DNA of 64,000 nt from Malania oleifera (lineage: Eukaryota > Streptophyta > Magnoliopsida > Santalales > Ximeniaceae), in NCBI RefSeq assembly GCF_029873635.1, contig NC_080417.1, positions 29,783,682 through 29,847,681 of the forward strand, read 5' to 3'. The notes under the pieces were generated by a model. The model was given only the letters and a program-made list of their open reading frames with translations. It was not told the DNA's origin and searched no databases. Below are positions 20,815 through 31,661 of this stretch, piece by piece. How positions within the stretch are numbered: position 1 is the first letter of the stretch; the number at the start of each line of letters is the position of its first letter. The translations under genes were made by a program, and so were the position numbers.

Positions 20815-22320
20815 TTAACTTGCTCAGTTGGTTTTTGGCAATCTAATTTTCTTCGTCATGCTATCATTCTTATCTCAATTTAATTTCTATTTGACTTGTG
20901 TTCGGTTAACTTCCATTTTCTCCATGTCCGAAATTAATTAATCTTATTATTTTTGAAATTTAAAGTCAACTAAGGGCGAGTTTAACAAATTTTTAATGAA
21001 TTTCTCTCCTTTTAAAAATAAGCATTTATAAATAGCTTTTAACTATGAGACTTTTAAAAGTTACAAATATTAAAATTTTTTCTTAATAAGTTACTGTATT
21101 TCATGCATTGACTCCTAGGTTCTTTCGTTTTTTTCTTTTCCGGTTTAAACATTATAAAATTATCTAAACATTAAATACATTTCTTAAGAAAACATCCATT
21201 TTGGTTAGTTTAAGTATTCTTAATTAGGCATCTTACAACTCTTTTTTTTTTTTTTTTTACCAAAAATAAAAAAATAATTAAAATTTTTCTTTCTAACAGT
21301 TGCTTTTTGCACAAGATGATCAAATGATTTTACATACGAGAGAATTAACAAATTTTAATAAATATTTTAATTACTTCCTTTCATTAGTTCCTTTCCGAAA
21401 GTCTTCTAAGCTAGGCAGTCTTTGGATTCAAATATTTTATAACACGAAACTTAACATATGAGACCTTAACTTGCTTGATTTTCATGAACTATTGAACCCA
21501 AACTTTTGACTCTTGTGTTGATAGGATTTTATGATGGAGGCTGCCCGGGCTATACTTGTAGATAGCCATAGCTCCCATTTATATATATAATATTCATATT
21601 CTATGTGCATCTAAGTTTTTTCTAGGTCACATAGTACTGGCCTCAGTATTTTCTTTGAAAGATGGAGTGTCCAAAGACTACAATACTATCATTTAGAAAA
21701 TAATAATAATAATATAAAAAAAAATATCTTATGTTATTACTCGATGAATGATAGCCTCGTAGCCAGTAGCTAGTAGCCACCTAATAATTTTTCCCCTGCA
21801 TGACAAGTCACTTTCCTCAACACGTACTCCTGGGCTAAGGCAATTCTCATCTGCACTGGAATCGATGCTGCAGCCAAATGCGTTCATGCTGCCTAAGATC
21901 ACCATGCTATCTTAATTACTGGCTATGTATGACTGTATAAGGCATTCTCCACTCACTGACAGGATCGAATTCAGCAGAGTATTTTATACGTTGATCAGTA
22001 CAAACATGAAGTAAAAACAACCCCAGACTGATCCTTTATCAGATTACCCATCTACTACGTACGTTGTAAGTGCAGTACGTACATATATCAATTATCACAC
22101 ACAACTCCCTAATCGATCTACTACTGATGATCAGTTCTTATTTTTGAATTATACTAATCATTCGATCGGATGTGCAATTGTACGTGCACTATCCATTCAA
22201 ATTTAAGTTGGAATGAAAATACGAAATACATATACACTACCAACTAAAAATCATACAACAAGTGCTCATTAAAAGAGACTGAAGTTAATTATTAGTTGTC
22301 TTTCGTCAATTGTAGCCAAT
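20815..22320. other. Intergenic, 3' flank of the OFP gene
   Basis: AT-rich with no recognised coding region. A poly(T) run sits at 21243-21260. On the OFP gene's strand this is the downstream region; no definite polyadenylation signal can be fixed, although AATAAA-like hexamers are common by composition. Confidence 0.55.
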
Positions 22321-22323
22321 TTT

Positions 22324-23430
22324 TCATGAGCTTTTACAGGCTGATCTGCTGAAGAGGGCCTCCCAAATATCAGAGAAAGCAGCAAGGATAAAAGGATGGT
22401 GGTGATGAGAGTTCAATGAAAGGAAACAATGGAGGAGCTGCTCCAAATCCTGCGGCTCATACATTTGCTTCTCCAGAATCATGTCCATCATGGACCTCTT
22501 GAAGTCCTCGTACGGCTCCTCCGACCTCTTCACCACAGCAAAGCTCTCCTTCACCTTCCCCTCCACCCTGCACGCTATCAGCCTCTGAAACACCGACAGC
22601 CTCGCCGGCGACCCACTCTCCGGCGACGACCATCCCTTGCCCTTATCTATTATCGCCCTTTTCGTCGTCTTCTTCTTCTTCTTCTTCTTCTTCTTCTTCA
22701 CTGCCTTCTTCGTCTTGCGCCTCACGCTCCCACTACCGACATTGACCGGCGCTTCGCGTATGGTTTCTAAGTGGGGATTGAACTCCGAGGACGAGTCGGA
22801 GGAGAAGCTTCTGGAGGAAGACACGAGGGTTTCCGTTTCATCTTCTTCCTCTGCGTTGTAATTTTCAGGATCCTCGTCGGCTTCGCTGCTGAAGATCCCG
22901 CTCTCGGCCGACGAAGTGCTCGTCCGTAACACTAATCTCGATGCGGATTTTGCTTTCTTCCTTCTACCCCTGCGTTTCTTCTTCTCCGCCGAGGGGGGCG
23001 GCGGGGGCGGCACGTCGTCGTCGGAGATGGCGGAGACGGAGGAGTTGTACATTTTCCGGCGGGGAGGTGAGCCGTCGGGGACCTTGGCGACCACGTGCCA
23101 CTTCTCCTCCTCCTGCCACTTGAAGTACTCCGCCGATTCGTCGTCGGAGAGGCACCGTCTGGAGGACCTGGGGCGGAGGCCGCAGCCGATAAAGGCCACG
23201 GCGGATCTGAGAGAGGGGCGGCTGCTGCGGAGGTGACGGTGGTGGGGTTTGGAGGGGCGGGGTGGGGCCGGGACGGGTGGCGTGGCCGGGGAGTCAACAC
23301 CGTTGACTTTGGGGTCGCCGGGCGGAAGACGGAGGAAGAGAGGGAGTGGGTTGTGGGGGAGAGTAGAGGGGTCTTTGGAAATGCAAGACTGGAAGACTCG
23401 AGAGATCCGAAGCTTCAGGCTTTTCGCCAT
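22324..23430 (-). CDS. OFP: OVATE family protein (OFP7-like transcriptional repressor)
   Basis: An intact single-exon gene of 368 codons, GC-rich in an AT-rich neighbourhood. The C-terminal OVATE domain (residues about 290-362) has the family pattern: VKESFAVVKRSEEPYEDFKRS, then MDMILEKQMY, LEQLLHCFLSLNS, and HHPFILAAFSDIWEALFS. The N-terminal KLRISRVFQSCISKDPSTLP block and EYFKWQEEEKWHVVAK (residues 101-116) match the OFP7-like subgroup. Between them lie a Pro run (141-146), a basic stretch KKKRRGRRKK (150-159) that could be a nuclear localisation signal, an acidic Glu/Asp patch (183-200) and a poly-Lys run (241-254) encoded by an AAG microsatellite. OFPs are known repressors that bind TALE (KNOX/BELL) homeodomain proteins and TRM proteins and influence organ shape and cell walls. 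The start is the first ATG after the TATA box and is followed by the conserved N-terminus. The exact ortholog number is uncertain. Confidence 0.95.
   Translation of the reverse strand: MAKSLKLRISRVFQSCISKDPSTLPHNPLPLFLRLPPGDPKVNGVDSPATPPVPAPPRPSKPHHRHLRSSRPSLRSAVAFIGCGLRPRSSRRCLSDDESAEYFKWQEEEKWHVVAKVPDGSPPRRKMYNSSVSAISDDDVPPPPPPSAEKKKRRGRRKKAKSASRLVLRTSTSSAESGIFSSEADEDPENYNAEEEDETETLVSSSRSFSSDSSSEFNPHLETIREAPVNVGSGSVRRKTKKAVKKKKKKKKKKTTKRAIIDKGKGWSSPESGSPARLSVFQRLIACRVEGKVKESFAVVKRSEEPYEDFKRSMMDMILEKQMYEPQDLEQLLHCFLSLNSHHHHPFILAAFSDIWEALFSRSACKSS
22672..22700 (-). repeat. In-frame AAG (CTT) microsatellite coding poly-Lys
   Basis: A run of CTT triplets on the plus strand reads as consecutive AAG Lys codons within the OFP gene (residues about 245-254). 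Repeat-length changes would keep the frame. Confidence 0.9.
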
Positions 23431-23512
23431 TGTCGTTGCAGAAATTTAAATGAAAGAAGCTAAGCTAGCTAGCGTGGACTGTTGAGTGTTAGGGGTGAGA
23501 GAAAGAGAAGTT

Positions 23513-23522
23513 TATATATAGG
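23513..23522 (-). promoter_or_regulatory. TATA box of the OFP gene
   Basis: On the minus strand the text reads CTATATATAAAC about 85 bp upstream of the start codon. The presumed 5' leader of roughly 50-60 nt contains CTTTCTCTCACC-like pyrimidine-rich sequence, common in plant leaders. Confidence 0.7.
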
Positions 23523-23529
23523 CGTACAG

Positions 23530-25620
23530 GGAGCGTGGAAAATATTGAGAGAAAATTCTGAACCGTAGAACAGGGCAAATGGATGGGGCTGACTGTATCT
23601 CTATGACTCCATTTTACAAATTATTGGATGTGCATGTCTTGGGATCTATAGGACTATATATATATAGTGCACGGGCGAGATTGAATGTGTATGTACACAC
23701 CAAATGCATCCAATAAGCTTCGGACTTGAGATGTCTTGTAGAGTTACTTTTCTCTAAAAAGTATATTGATGGCGCGACATTTTTTTTGTTTTTTGTTTTT
23801 TAGAATATCGAGAACGTATCATTGAAGAGTTAAATAATATACTTTTAAGATTTATAGAGACAATGAAGTCTAAAAGTAGAGTAATTATTTTAATATTATA
23901 AATCTTTTTCTCTTGAGCCTCTTTTCTTTCTCCCTCAAAGGTTCAACCTATACCAAGTTATCATTAGAGAAGATTTTAAATAAAATGTTATTGTACTTTT
24001 TTATTCTTTTCACACCATCAATTAACAAATTTATCCTTATTTTTTATTTATAAAGTTATAATTAACGAGTAAAATTAAAAATTAATGAATAAAATTATTA
24101 ATATTTACTATATTATAAAATAAATATAGTGTTAGTAATATTTTTCGTATTTTCTCTATTTAGTTTTTGTTTCGATTGCATGGTCAGAAAGGGGTCATTA
24201 TCCCAAATCAAAAGCCAAAAATATAGAGAAAAGGAATTATAAACCGAGACTACTGAGGCATAGCTATTCCTTTTTATTTTAGTTTTCAATAATAATAAGC
24301 TACAAGTTTTTGAAAAAATAATCCTTCTATATGTAGATGCATTATTGTACTTCATAAATTATTTTAATATTAAAAGTGATAAGAAATTTTATTTAAGTCA
24401 TTTCCTTTGTAATATACCTTAACTAATTGTATGAGATATATAAGACTAAGTTTGGTTGTTTTAATTTTGAAATTGGGAGAATTGCTATTTACTTCAGCGA
24501 GTCTCATATAAAAAATAATGGGTAGTTGCTTAGTGGCAAATTAGTGGGTGGTTATTTATAAGATAGTAAAAGAAAGAATGAGTAAATCAGTGGCCTACCC
24601 GCACAAATGAAATTCTATTTTAGAAAATATTCGTACTTTTAATGCATTGGTTTGATATTAAATAATTTATTATGAGTTATATGAAGATTTAAAAAAAAAA
24701 ATAGAAATATTAATAAGAGCTATGGGAGAAATTTCAAAGAGAGTCAAAGAATATGCATTGAAATCTATTATCTTTTAATATTAAAATATTATATTACAAA
24801 GGTTTCATGGCCATAAAAAAAATAACAATTTTATTATTTTGTATACCCCTTATATGCTTGAATAATATTTTTACCTTTCAATATATATATTTCCACATTT
24901 TATCTATTTAATTATTACAAGTTTATTTCTTAATTTACCAGGTTGAATTTATTTATTAAAGGAAATAGAAAGAAAGAAAAAGGAAATGTAATTGATTTTT
25001 CTTACTTATTAATTTTTTTTTGGAAATGCAAGAAAGAAAACGCAATAAAACTTTTCTTCTAATCCCACAAAAATTCCTTTTATAATTAACACTTCAATTT
25101 GAAGGAAAATTTTCTAAAGCAACATTGCTTACCATATTCAAACACACTAAATCTAAGCATTACTCATATGTTAACTACATGCTTATCTCTATCTCCTCCA
25201 TTTGTTTCATGGTTTGGTAGAAAATCACGACTTCAACTCTTGTGTCTGTGCATAACACTAGTGTTTTGTAAGTTAGTATCTTATTATTAATTGCCAAAAT
25301 CTTAATATACAAAGCAATAATGTTATGCACGCGCATAACAGAGAATTCGAAGTTGAAAATCATCACCTTTTGAAAAAAAAAATCAAAATATCTTTTTGTT
25401 AAAATTAATAGTCAAATTCTTATTCTTTACATAATTAAAATAACTAGTTTTCCTTGTTTATTTTGTGGTTAATGGTAACAGTTTTTCTTAGTGTTATTTC
25501 GATAGTTTTTATTTTTTATTTTTAATTTCCTACAGTAACTAAATGTTAATGGTGGAATTTGAATAGTTAAATACCATTATTTTGTTGCAATAATTAGGGC
25601 TAGAAGTTATTTTTCTATGC
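23530..25620. other. Intergenic, upstream of the OFP gene
   Basis: AT-rich with no supported gene. It contains the remainder of the OFP promoter region and scattered A/T homopolymers. The short open frames here (for example 24113-24355 and 25099-25290) have no recognisable content. Confidence 0.55.
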
Positions 25621-25623
25621 AAC

Positions 25624-25634
25624 CTATAAATAGG
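25624..25634 (+). promoter_or_regulatory. TATA box-like element, transcript unknown
   Basis: CTATAAATAGGCT is followed by a pyrimidine-rich leader-like stretch (25665-25720, CTCCTTTC...CTCTCC). It resembles an LTR or gene core promoter, but no gene follows, so it may belong to a degraded LTR that includes the direct repeat beginning near 25915. Confidence 0.35.
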
Positions 25635-25914
25635 CTACCTCCGGCCATTTCCAAAATACAACTAGTATACATCTCCTTTCTTTTTCCTACATACTCATTC
25701 TCTCCATCATCTGGTACGTAGTAGCTTATGTTCTTTAGTAATGATCTTGTTATTTTTCCAACATCTTATCTTTGTTTTTTCCTCTTCTTCTACTTTGGAT
25801 AATTGAATGTTATAACTCTTAAAGTTTTAGAGTTTGTGAGTGCACACAAATCAAGGTCTCATTAAGTAATCTTAGAGATCATGTGCATTGTGATTAATCG
25901 TGTTGTAGCTCAAA

Positions 25915-26065
25915 ATTGATGGAGTTAACCGGTTCGACCACGACCTCGATCACCTGCTAAAAATAAGGAAAAAGAGGCTTGAAGGACTCGAGGTGTATTT
26001 CGAAGATCATTTTGATGCCTAAGTTAGGGAATATGGAAGGATGTATTAAATTATTGCAATAGTAA
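25915..26065 (+). repeat. Direct repeat R1, probable LTR-type sequence
   Basis: About 150 bp, from GATGGAGTTAACC through CACGACCTCGATCACC and AGGTGTATTTCG to GCAATAGTAAAA, recurs at 27310-27468 at roughly 75-80 percent similarity by eye. The pair and the 1.2 kb between them may be a degraded retroelement or a tandem duplication. Confidence 0.6.
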
Positions 26066-26339
26066 AAGTATATGTGAGAATGAGATGTCTTACCTCTTCT
26101 TGGATTACCCCCTTTTATAGTTGTTATGACCATCCTCCCCTGAATTCCCTTATTAAGGTGAGGTTATAATTAAGGAGGTTATGGACCTTAATTAGATTAA
26201 TGAGCCTTTGTTTGAGCTAGTAGGCCTGATCTGAGACGAGTATAATTCATCCAAATCAAGTAGCTAGGGTTCTCTCCTTTGTTCTTGGTTGAACAAAATT
26301 TTGCTTTATTTGTGCCTTATAAGTGGAGTCTTTTGAGCT

Positions 26340-26712
26340 TTTATGTGCTTCATAAGCATAACTCATCATATGGGATTTTTTCGTACCTCATAAGAGGAAC
26401 TTGTCATTTGGGGTTTTTCATGTCTCATGAGCAATGCTCATCATTTGGATTTTTTTTGTGTCTCATGAGTAATGCTCATCATTTGAACCTTTCGCTCCTT
26501 ATGAGCGGGGCTTATCATCTGGGCTTTTTGTGCCTTATGAACAATGTTCACCATTCAGATTTTTCATATCTCATGAGCAATGCTCATCATTTGGACTTTT
26601 CGTGCTTAGCTCATGAGTAGTGCTCATTATTTAGGCCTTTTATGCCTTATGACCAGTGTTCATCATTTGAGTTTTTTAATACCTCATGAATAGTACTCAT
26701 CATTTGTGCTTG
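26340..26712 (+). repeat. 36-bp minisatellite, about ten units
   Basis: The unit consensus is CTCATGAGCAATGCTCATCA followed by TTTGG and a T-rich spacer. Starts are near 26347, 26386, 26426, 26462, 26498, 26533, 26571, 26611, 26645 and 26683. Each unit contains the dyad ATGAGC-AAT-GCTCAT. The period is usually a multiple of three, which produces a spurious 113-codon open frame (26279-26620). Confidence 0.85.
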
Positions 26713-27309
26713 CTAGGAAGTGAGTTTATCTAACTTGTTGAATCAGTCTTACAACCTTCGTAGGTTATTACTTGTCTGCATTCAAATATTAACAAAAAGA
26801 GAATATCTTGCAATATTATAATAATGTTCCATTGAGTTCATCTAATATAGATTGATAAAAAATCTTCATCATTTTTTCAAGTTGATTGATCATTTTTTAA
26901 AAAATTTATTCTCAAATGCTTACAAGCATTGTTCATCAATGCCAACGCTATTGGCATCCTCAAGAACATGGTTCTTCCTTATTGGATCTAAAATCTTCAA
27001 ATCGATTATTGATGCATTGGTGATTTACCTTTTGGTGACGTATCTAAAGGAAGCACTCCTTGATTATGCTCTGAATAATCCTTCTTTGTTAGAGCAACAC
27101 TCTAAATATTTTGTTCATTTTTTTCTAAAAGATTAAAAATTGTTCTGTTAGTACCATTTGTCCCATGAAGAGATGTTAACTTGCATTGATTGAATTGAGA
27201 AAGGTGATTGATCTCCAAAAGGATGAGAGGAATTGAAATTATAAGAGGTTGTCATGATTGTTGTTAACTTAACCCTTCCAATCTTCCCACAAACAATGCC
27301 AATTTTTGT
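26713..27309. other. Non-coding stretch between minisatellite and repeat R2
   Basis: The open frame at 26852-27136 (94 codons) shows no family motif and is AT-biased. No support for a gene. Confidence 0.5.
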
Positions 27310-27468
27310 AGTAAAAAATTGACTGGGTTAACTCGATTTACCACGACTTCGACCACTTGCTAAGAATCAGGAAAAAGATGCTTGGAAGACCCAAGGTGTA
27401 CTATGGGGAATCACTCTAATGTTTAAATTAGGGAATATGGAAGGATTGAATTATTGCAATAGTAAAAC
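27310..27468 (+). repeat. Direct repeat R2, interrupted by a SIRE-type LTR
   Basis: Second copy of the 25915-26065 repeat, with GGTTAACTCG, CACGACTTCGACCAC and ATTGCAATAGTAAAAC. It stops exactly where the LTR TGTTGGCC begins, so the LTR inserted into this copy. Confidence 0.65.
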
Positions 27469-29427
27469 TGTTGGCCTAACAAGGCTTAAAACCTTATTTT
27501 GATGATACAAAACTAAATGAACTTAACATGTTTTGCTAAGACTAGTTTCAGGGCTCAAATGATTGGTTAAAGAGATTAAGTTAAAAAGTTCTTGCAAAAA
27601 GACCAAGTTCTTAAAAAGATCAAGCTCAAGTCTTTTTAAAGATGCCCACATGAAGAATATACTTAAAGACTTGGCCCATGATGAAGCAAAAGACAATTGA
27701 AGAAAGGAAGCTTGAAAGAATGGAAGCCACTACATGAAAACTTAGTGTTTTAGAAAGTTCATAATATTAAGAGTCTCATGTAAGTACTTCATATTTTCAG
27801 TATAAATGTTTGAAGCTTTTTAGGAATGATTATAGACTTAGAGACCCATTTTTAAGATCTTGAAAAATACATTTTCAAGTTTGAAATAAAAAATTCTAAG
27901 ATTAAAAGTTAAAAGAGTTTTTAGAAACAAAGTCTTAAAAACAATAATTTGCACGCTTAGGCGCCTGACTGAGTATTCTCTGGCGACTGATTTTATATAT
28001 GGTTTCTAAGAAGTGCAAAAAGAACCGAGACATGCGCCTAACAGAACCTTCCCAGGTGACTGATTGGTTTTTGAGGTTGAGTCAGGCGACTGACTGAACA
28101 CACTCAAGAGACGGACACAACACGTACTTTTGAAATATGCTGGATTTTTAAAGTGACAGATGCCTAACACTTTCTGACAGGTAATTGACTTTCATAAAAT
28201 TTAAAATAAAGCAGCGTGGGAAAGTTTCCAAAAATGATTGTTTGGGCTCCAAACTTTGTATAAACTTGGGAAATACTCCAAGTAACTTGGGCAACATGAA
28301 AATTACTTTTAGAACTCTATAAATACATCTTGATTGCAAACCAATAATTATCGACAATCAATTTAAAATCAGCATTCAAGCTTACATTCTTACTTTCAAG
28401 TTCTTCTACTGAAATACACATTGTTGAAAGTCTTTACTGATTTTTGCTGATCAAATTCTCACTGATTCTGATTTTTCTACTAAAATTTAAATCCAAGAAA
28501 GAATCCACAGTGATATTTGAATTGAGCGTCAAATCTTTATATTGATTATATTTCAGTATATAGATTTCAATTGTACTAATCAGCTATGTTTAAGAGTATT
28601 TTTGTACACCAAATTGTATCTTCTTCTTCTTATTGTTTTTGACGGTTCAGGATTATTGAATCGTTGGATTACCGAGCTTGGGGTATTGCTTGGAGAGGAG
28701 GGCTCCATTCAACTTGAAGGAGTGTGTAAAAAGTTTGCTCCGCCCGATCAAGGGAGCGATATAGTAAAATCCTTTGGTGGTTTGCCTAAGGCAAGGAAGT
28801 AGGCAGGGGATTGTTGAACCTCGTAAAATCTTGGTGTCTTGCTCTTCCCTATTCTCTTTAATTTTCTACATATATAAATTACGTGGTTGTGTACTTAATT
28901 TGCTGAAAATTAATTTACTTTTGGGAATTGCAGAAACTGTAAGGGAGTACGTTGATTGATCAATATTATATTGCGGAAACCTTAAGAGAGTACGTTGATT
29001 GATTAGTACCAAAGCTCATTAATATATTGGTTGGTTACATATTTAAATTCAAGATACTTATTTGATATCAATATTTGAATTTTAGAAGCTTGGTTGAATT
29101 TTCTATTTTATTTTATATTGCGATATCAAGCTCACCTCATTGATTGGATTGATATTGAAAAGCTAGAATTTGAATACTGAAGTTTTGATCATCATCATCA
29201 TTCATCAATAAATATTAAATTTTGGATCGAGTGTTGGTTATTACAAATCAATTGTACTTGTGAAGTTGTTGTGTTGTAGAGTGTGATATCAAATTAACTC
29301 AAATTGAAAAAGGGGTTAATACTTAACTAAAAGAATTTGTAAAACAAGAATTTACAAAGAATTTTTTTAAAAACTCAATTCACCCCCCTATTGGGAGTGC
29401 ACCTATTGGGAGTGCACCTTACTTGTG
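27469..29427 (+). mobile_element. 5' LTR of SIRE/Maximus-type copia element (SIRE-1)
   Basis: The LTR starts TGTTGGCCTAAC and ends just before a degenerate primer-binding site; it is about 1.96 kb. It contains reiterated GGCGACTGA-like motifs (27955-28170), a dyad ACTTGG-GAAATACT-CCAAGT (28264-28283), a TATA box (28317-28328), and near the end the CAATTCACCCCCC tract typical of this LTR family, followed by a 15-bp tandem duplication (TTGGGAGTGCACCTA). The LTR at 49982-51832 shares the start and the promoter block. Exact right boundary uncertain. Confidence 0.8.
28317..28328 (+). promoter_or_regulatory. TATA box of the SIRE-1 LTR
   Basis: CTATAAATACAT is preceded by a 60-bp block, including the ACTTGG/CCAAGT dyad and TTGGGCAACA, that is conserved at 50735-50800 in the related LTR. 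Confidence 0.7.
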
Positions 29428-29429
29428 AA

Positions 29430-29444
29430 TTAGTATTAGAGTGG
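29430..29444 (+). other. Degenerate primer-binding site of SIRE-1
   Basis: TTAGTATTAGAGTGG corresponds to the initiator-Met tRNA primer site TTGGTATCAGAGC seen intact at 51835 in the related element. Several substitutions are present. Confidence 0.65.
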
Positions 29445-29486
29445 GGTTGTAATAAATCTTAAACTAGGAGTTACATAAAGATCCCT

Positions 29487-30785
29487 ATGGCACACCTAGG
29501 TGTATCTCCCTTTTCCGATGGTCAATCCTCATCTAGACCACCTATTTTCTGCTGTGTAAACTACACCTTTTGGAAGCAAAGAATGAGAATCTATTCACAA
29601 ACTATGGATTGGAAAGCATGGAAAGTTATCACACATGGTGACCTTATCCCCATTAAAACTGTAGATGGTAAAGAAGTTCCTAAAGAAGAAAAAGAGATAA
29701 CTGACAATGATCTTAAGATGTTGCAAATAAATTCTAATGCAATAATTGCACTATATTGTGTCTTAGATGTAAATGAGTTTAACAGAATTATGGGATGTAA
29801 ATCAACAAAATAAATTTGGGATAAACTTGAAATGACTTATGAAGGAATGATTGACGTTAGGGATAGTAGAATCGGCATGCTCACTAGTGAGTATGAAGCA
29901 TTTAGGATGAATCCTAATGAGACCATCACTAATATGTACATTAGGTTCACTCATATTATAAACTCACTAAATGCATTAGGGAAAACCTACACTACATATG
30001 AAATGATTTGAAAAATTCCAAGAGCTTTCCCACTTATTTGGGAACCTAAGGTCACTGCAATTACAAAAGGTAGAAATTTGAAAAATACCTCTCTAAATGA
30101 AATAATTGGATCTCTTCTTACATATGAGATAGCAATAAATGAAAGAAATTCTGAAAATAACGGATACAAGAAATCAATAGCCCTCAAAGCTGCTAAGGAA
30201 AGCTCTAGTGAAGAAGATGATGATAATTAATTAGACAATGATGAAATAGCATTGATCACTAGGAGACTTGGAAAATTTTTCAAGAGAAATAAGAAATTGC
30301 AAGAAAATTCAGAGGCTCAAAATCTGAAAAAAGGAGAAACAAGAAAGAAAGAAACTAAAAATGAACCTCCTGCTTGTTATAATTGCAAAAAGGTTGGGCA
30401 TATTAAATATGATTGTCTGCAGCTCAAGAAAGACAAGAAGAAGAAAAAGAAGGCAATGAAAGCTACTACGTGGGATGACACAAGCTCAAGTGAATTAGAG
30501 AACGAATTAAGTGAACAAGAAGTAGCAAACATATGCTTCATGCCTAAAAATGTTGAGGTATATTCCTACTCCAGCTCATCTGAAGAGTCTAGTGATGAGT
30601 CATGTAGTGATTCATGTGATAGTATGTCGTCATACAAAGAAATTCATTCTAAACTATTTGCCTTACGTAATTGGTTTATAAAAGTAACTAAAATAAACAT
30701 TGTTTTGAAAGAACAAAACGAAAAGCTAAAGAATCAGTTAGAATCTTCAATAGCAGCACAATATTCTCATTTTGTGATTATGTAA
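29487..30785 (+). pseudogene. SIRE-1 gag (capsid and zinc knuckle), broken
   Basis: Gag of a SIRE/Maximus copia element, the structural protein that packages the element RNA. It begins MAHLGVSPF with the NYTFWKQRMRIY block, then a UBN2-type region with SEYEAFRMNPNETITNMY and HIINSLNALG (29890-29980), then one CCHC knuckle CYNCKKVGHIKYDC (near 30378), and an acidic Ser/Glu/Cys-rich tail. Stops occur at 29811, near 30010 and at 30228, so it is not functional. The homologous gag at 51890 has its stops at different places. Downstream it departs from that homolog at about 30765. Confidence 0.85.
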
Positions 30786-30791
30786 AAATTT

Positions 30792-31661
30792 GTATAAAGA
30801 TATTTTCAAAATATTGATATTATGGCATGTACAAATGCGAGGGAGATCTAGGTTGAGTTGAAAAAGAGATATGGAGAGACTCAAGAAAAGGAGATTGCCA
30901 CTCTAGAAGCTCCAAGATCAGATGAACAGGTAGTGGCAGATCATGAGCAAACCGCAATAACCAACGAGGAGGTATATGACTCTTCTTCTGGTTTAATTAA
31001 TACTGCATGTGATGATCCCTTTGTTGATTCTTGCAACACATTATTTGATGAATCATCTATTGAATTGTGTGATAATCCTACTGATGACACATGCAATGAT
31101 TCATGTAATGATTGTGTTAAATTTTGTGATGAATCATGTGTTAAATCCAATAATGAAAACATGCACGTATATGAAGAACTAGAAAAAGTTTCATTGAAAA
31201 TACACAAGTTTCTAGTTAGGATGTCTAAAGGGAAAACAATCTTGGAGAATGAGAGTAAAAGGTGGGCAATACAATTAGAAAACTTAAGAGAATATCATGC
31301 CACCTTAGAAAAGAAAAAGATTGTGAAAGTTTTGAAAATCATTTGCTTACAAAGAAAAACTGAAGATTATTCTAAAATGATTTTCAAACCCTCTTTTGAA
31401 AAGAATAACAAAGATAAACCCTTGGAAGTTAAAAGGAAAAACGTTCTCAAAAAGGGCTCATTTTTTAAATTCCATTGTCATCTACATGCCTCATCTAGAG
31501 TAAATAAGCAAAATTGTTCACATCCATATAAAGCTTGCTTATTTAGTGAAATGAAAGGCCATGTCAGCCTTAATTGTCTATTTAGAAGTGCTAGAGGCTT
31601 GGATAGAGAGATGTTATGGGTGATAATGAAAGCAATCCCCTTAGGACCAAAGGAAGGATGA
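30792..31661 (+). pseudogene. Second gag-like tail, Asp/Cys-rich, then truncated
   Basis: The longest open frame here (267 codons, 30858-31661) looks like the C-terminal gag of a different SIRE-type family: an Asp/Cys-rich part with repeated DSC and CDES units (about residues 50-95), a charged helical section with EELEKVSLKIHKFL, and a final Cys/His part (KFHCHLHASS, CLFSEMKGHVSLNC) like a decayed CCHC knuckle. It adjoins SIRE-1 gag in a way that suggests a chimeric junction near 30765-30790. No protease, integrase or reverse transcriptase follows. Confidence 0.55.

Noticed and set aside
22429..23463. Several plus-strand and second-frame open frames of 60-122 codons
   Set aside because: They are antisense or off-frame shadows of the GC-rich OFP gene, with Pro/Arg/Leu-biased content and no family motif.
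26279..26620. 113-codon open frame with 12-residue periodicity
   Set aside because: Explained by a 36-bp minisatellite whose period preserves frame; not a supported protein.
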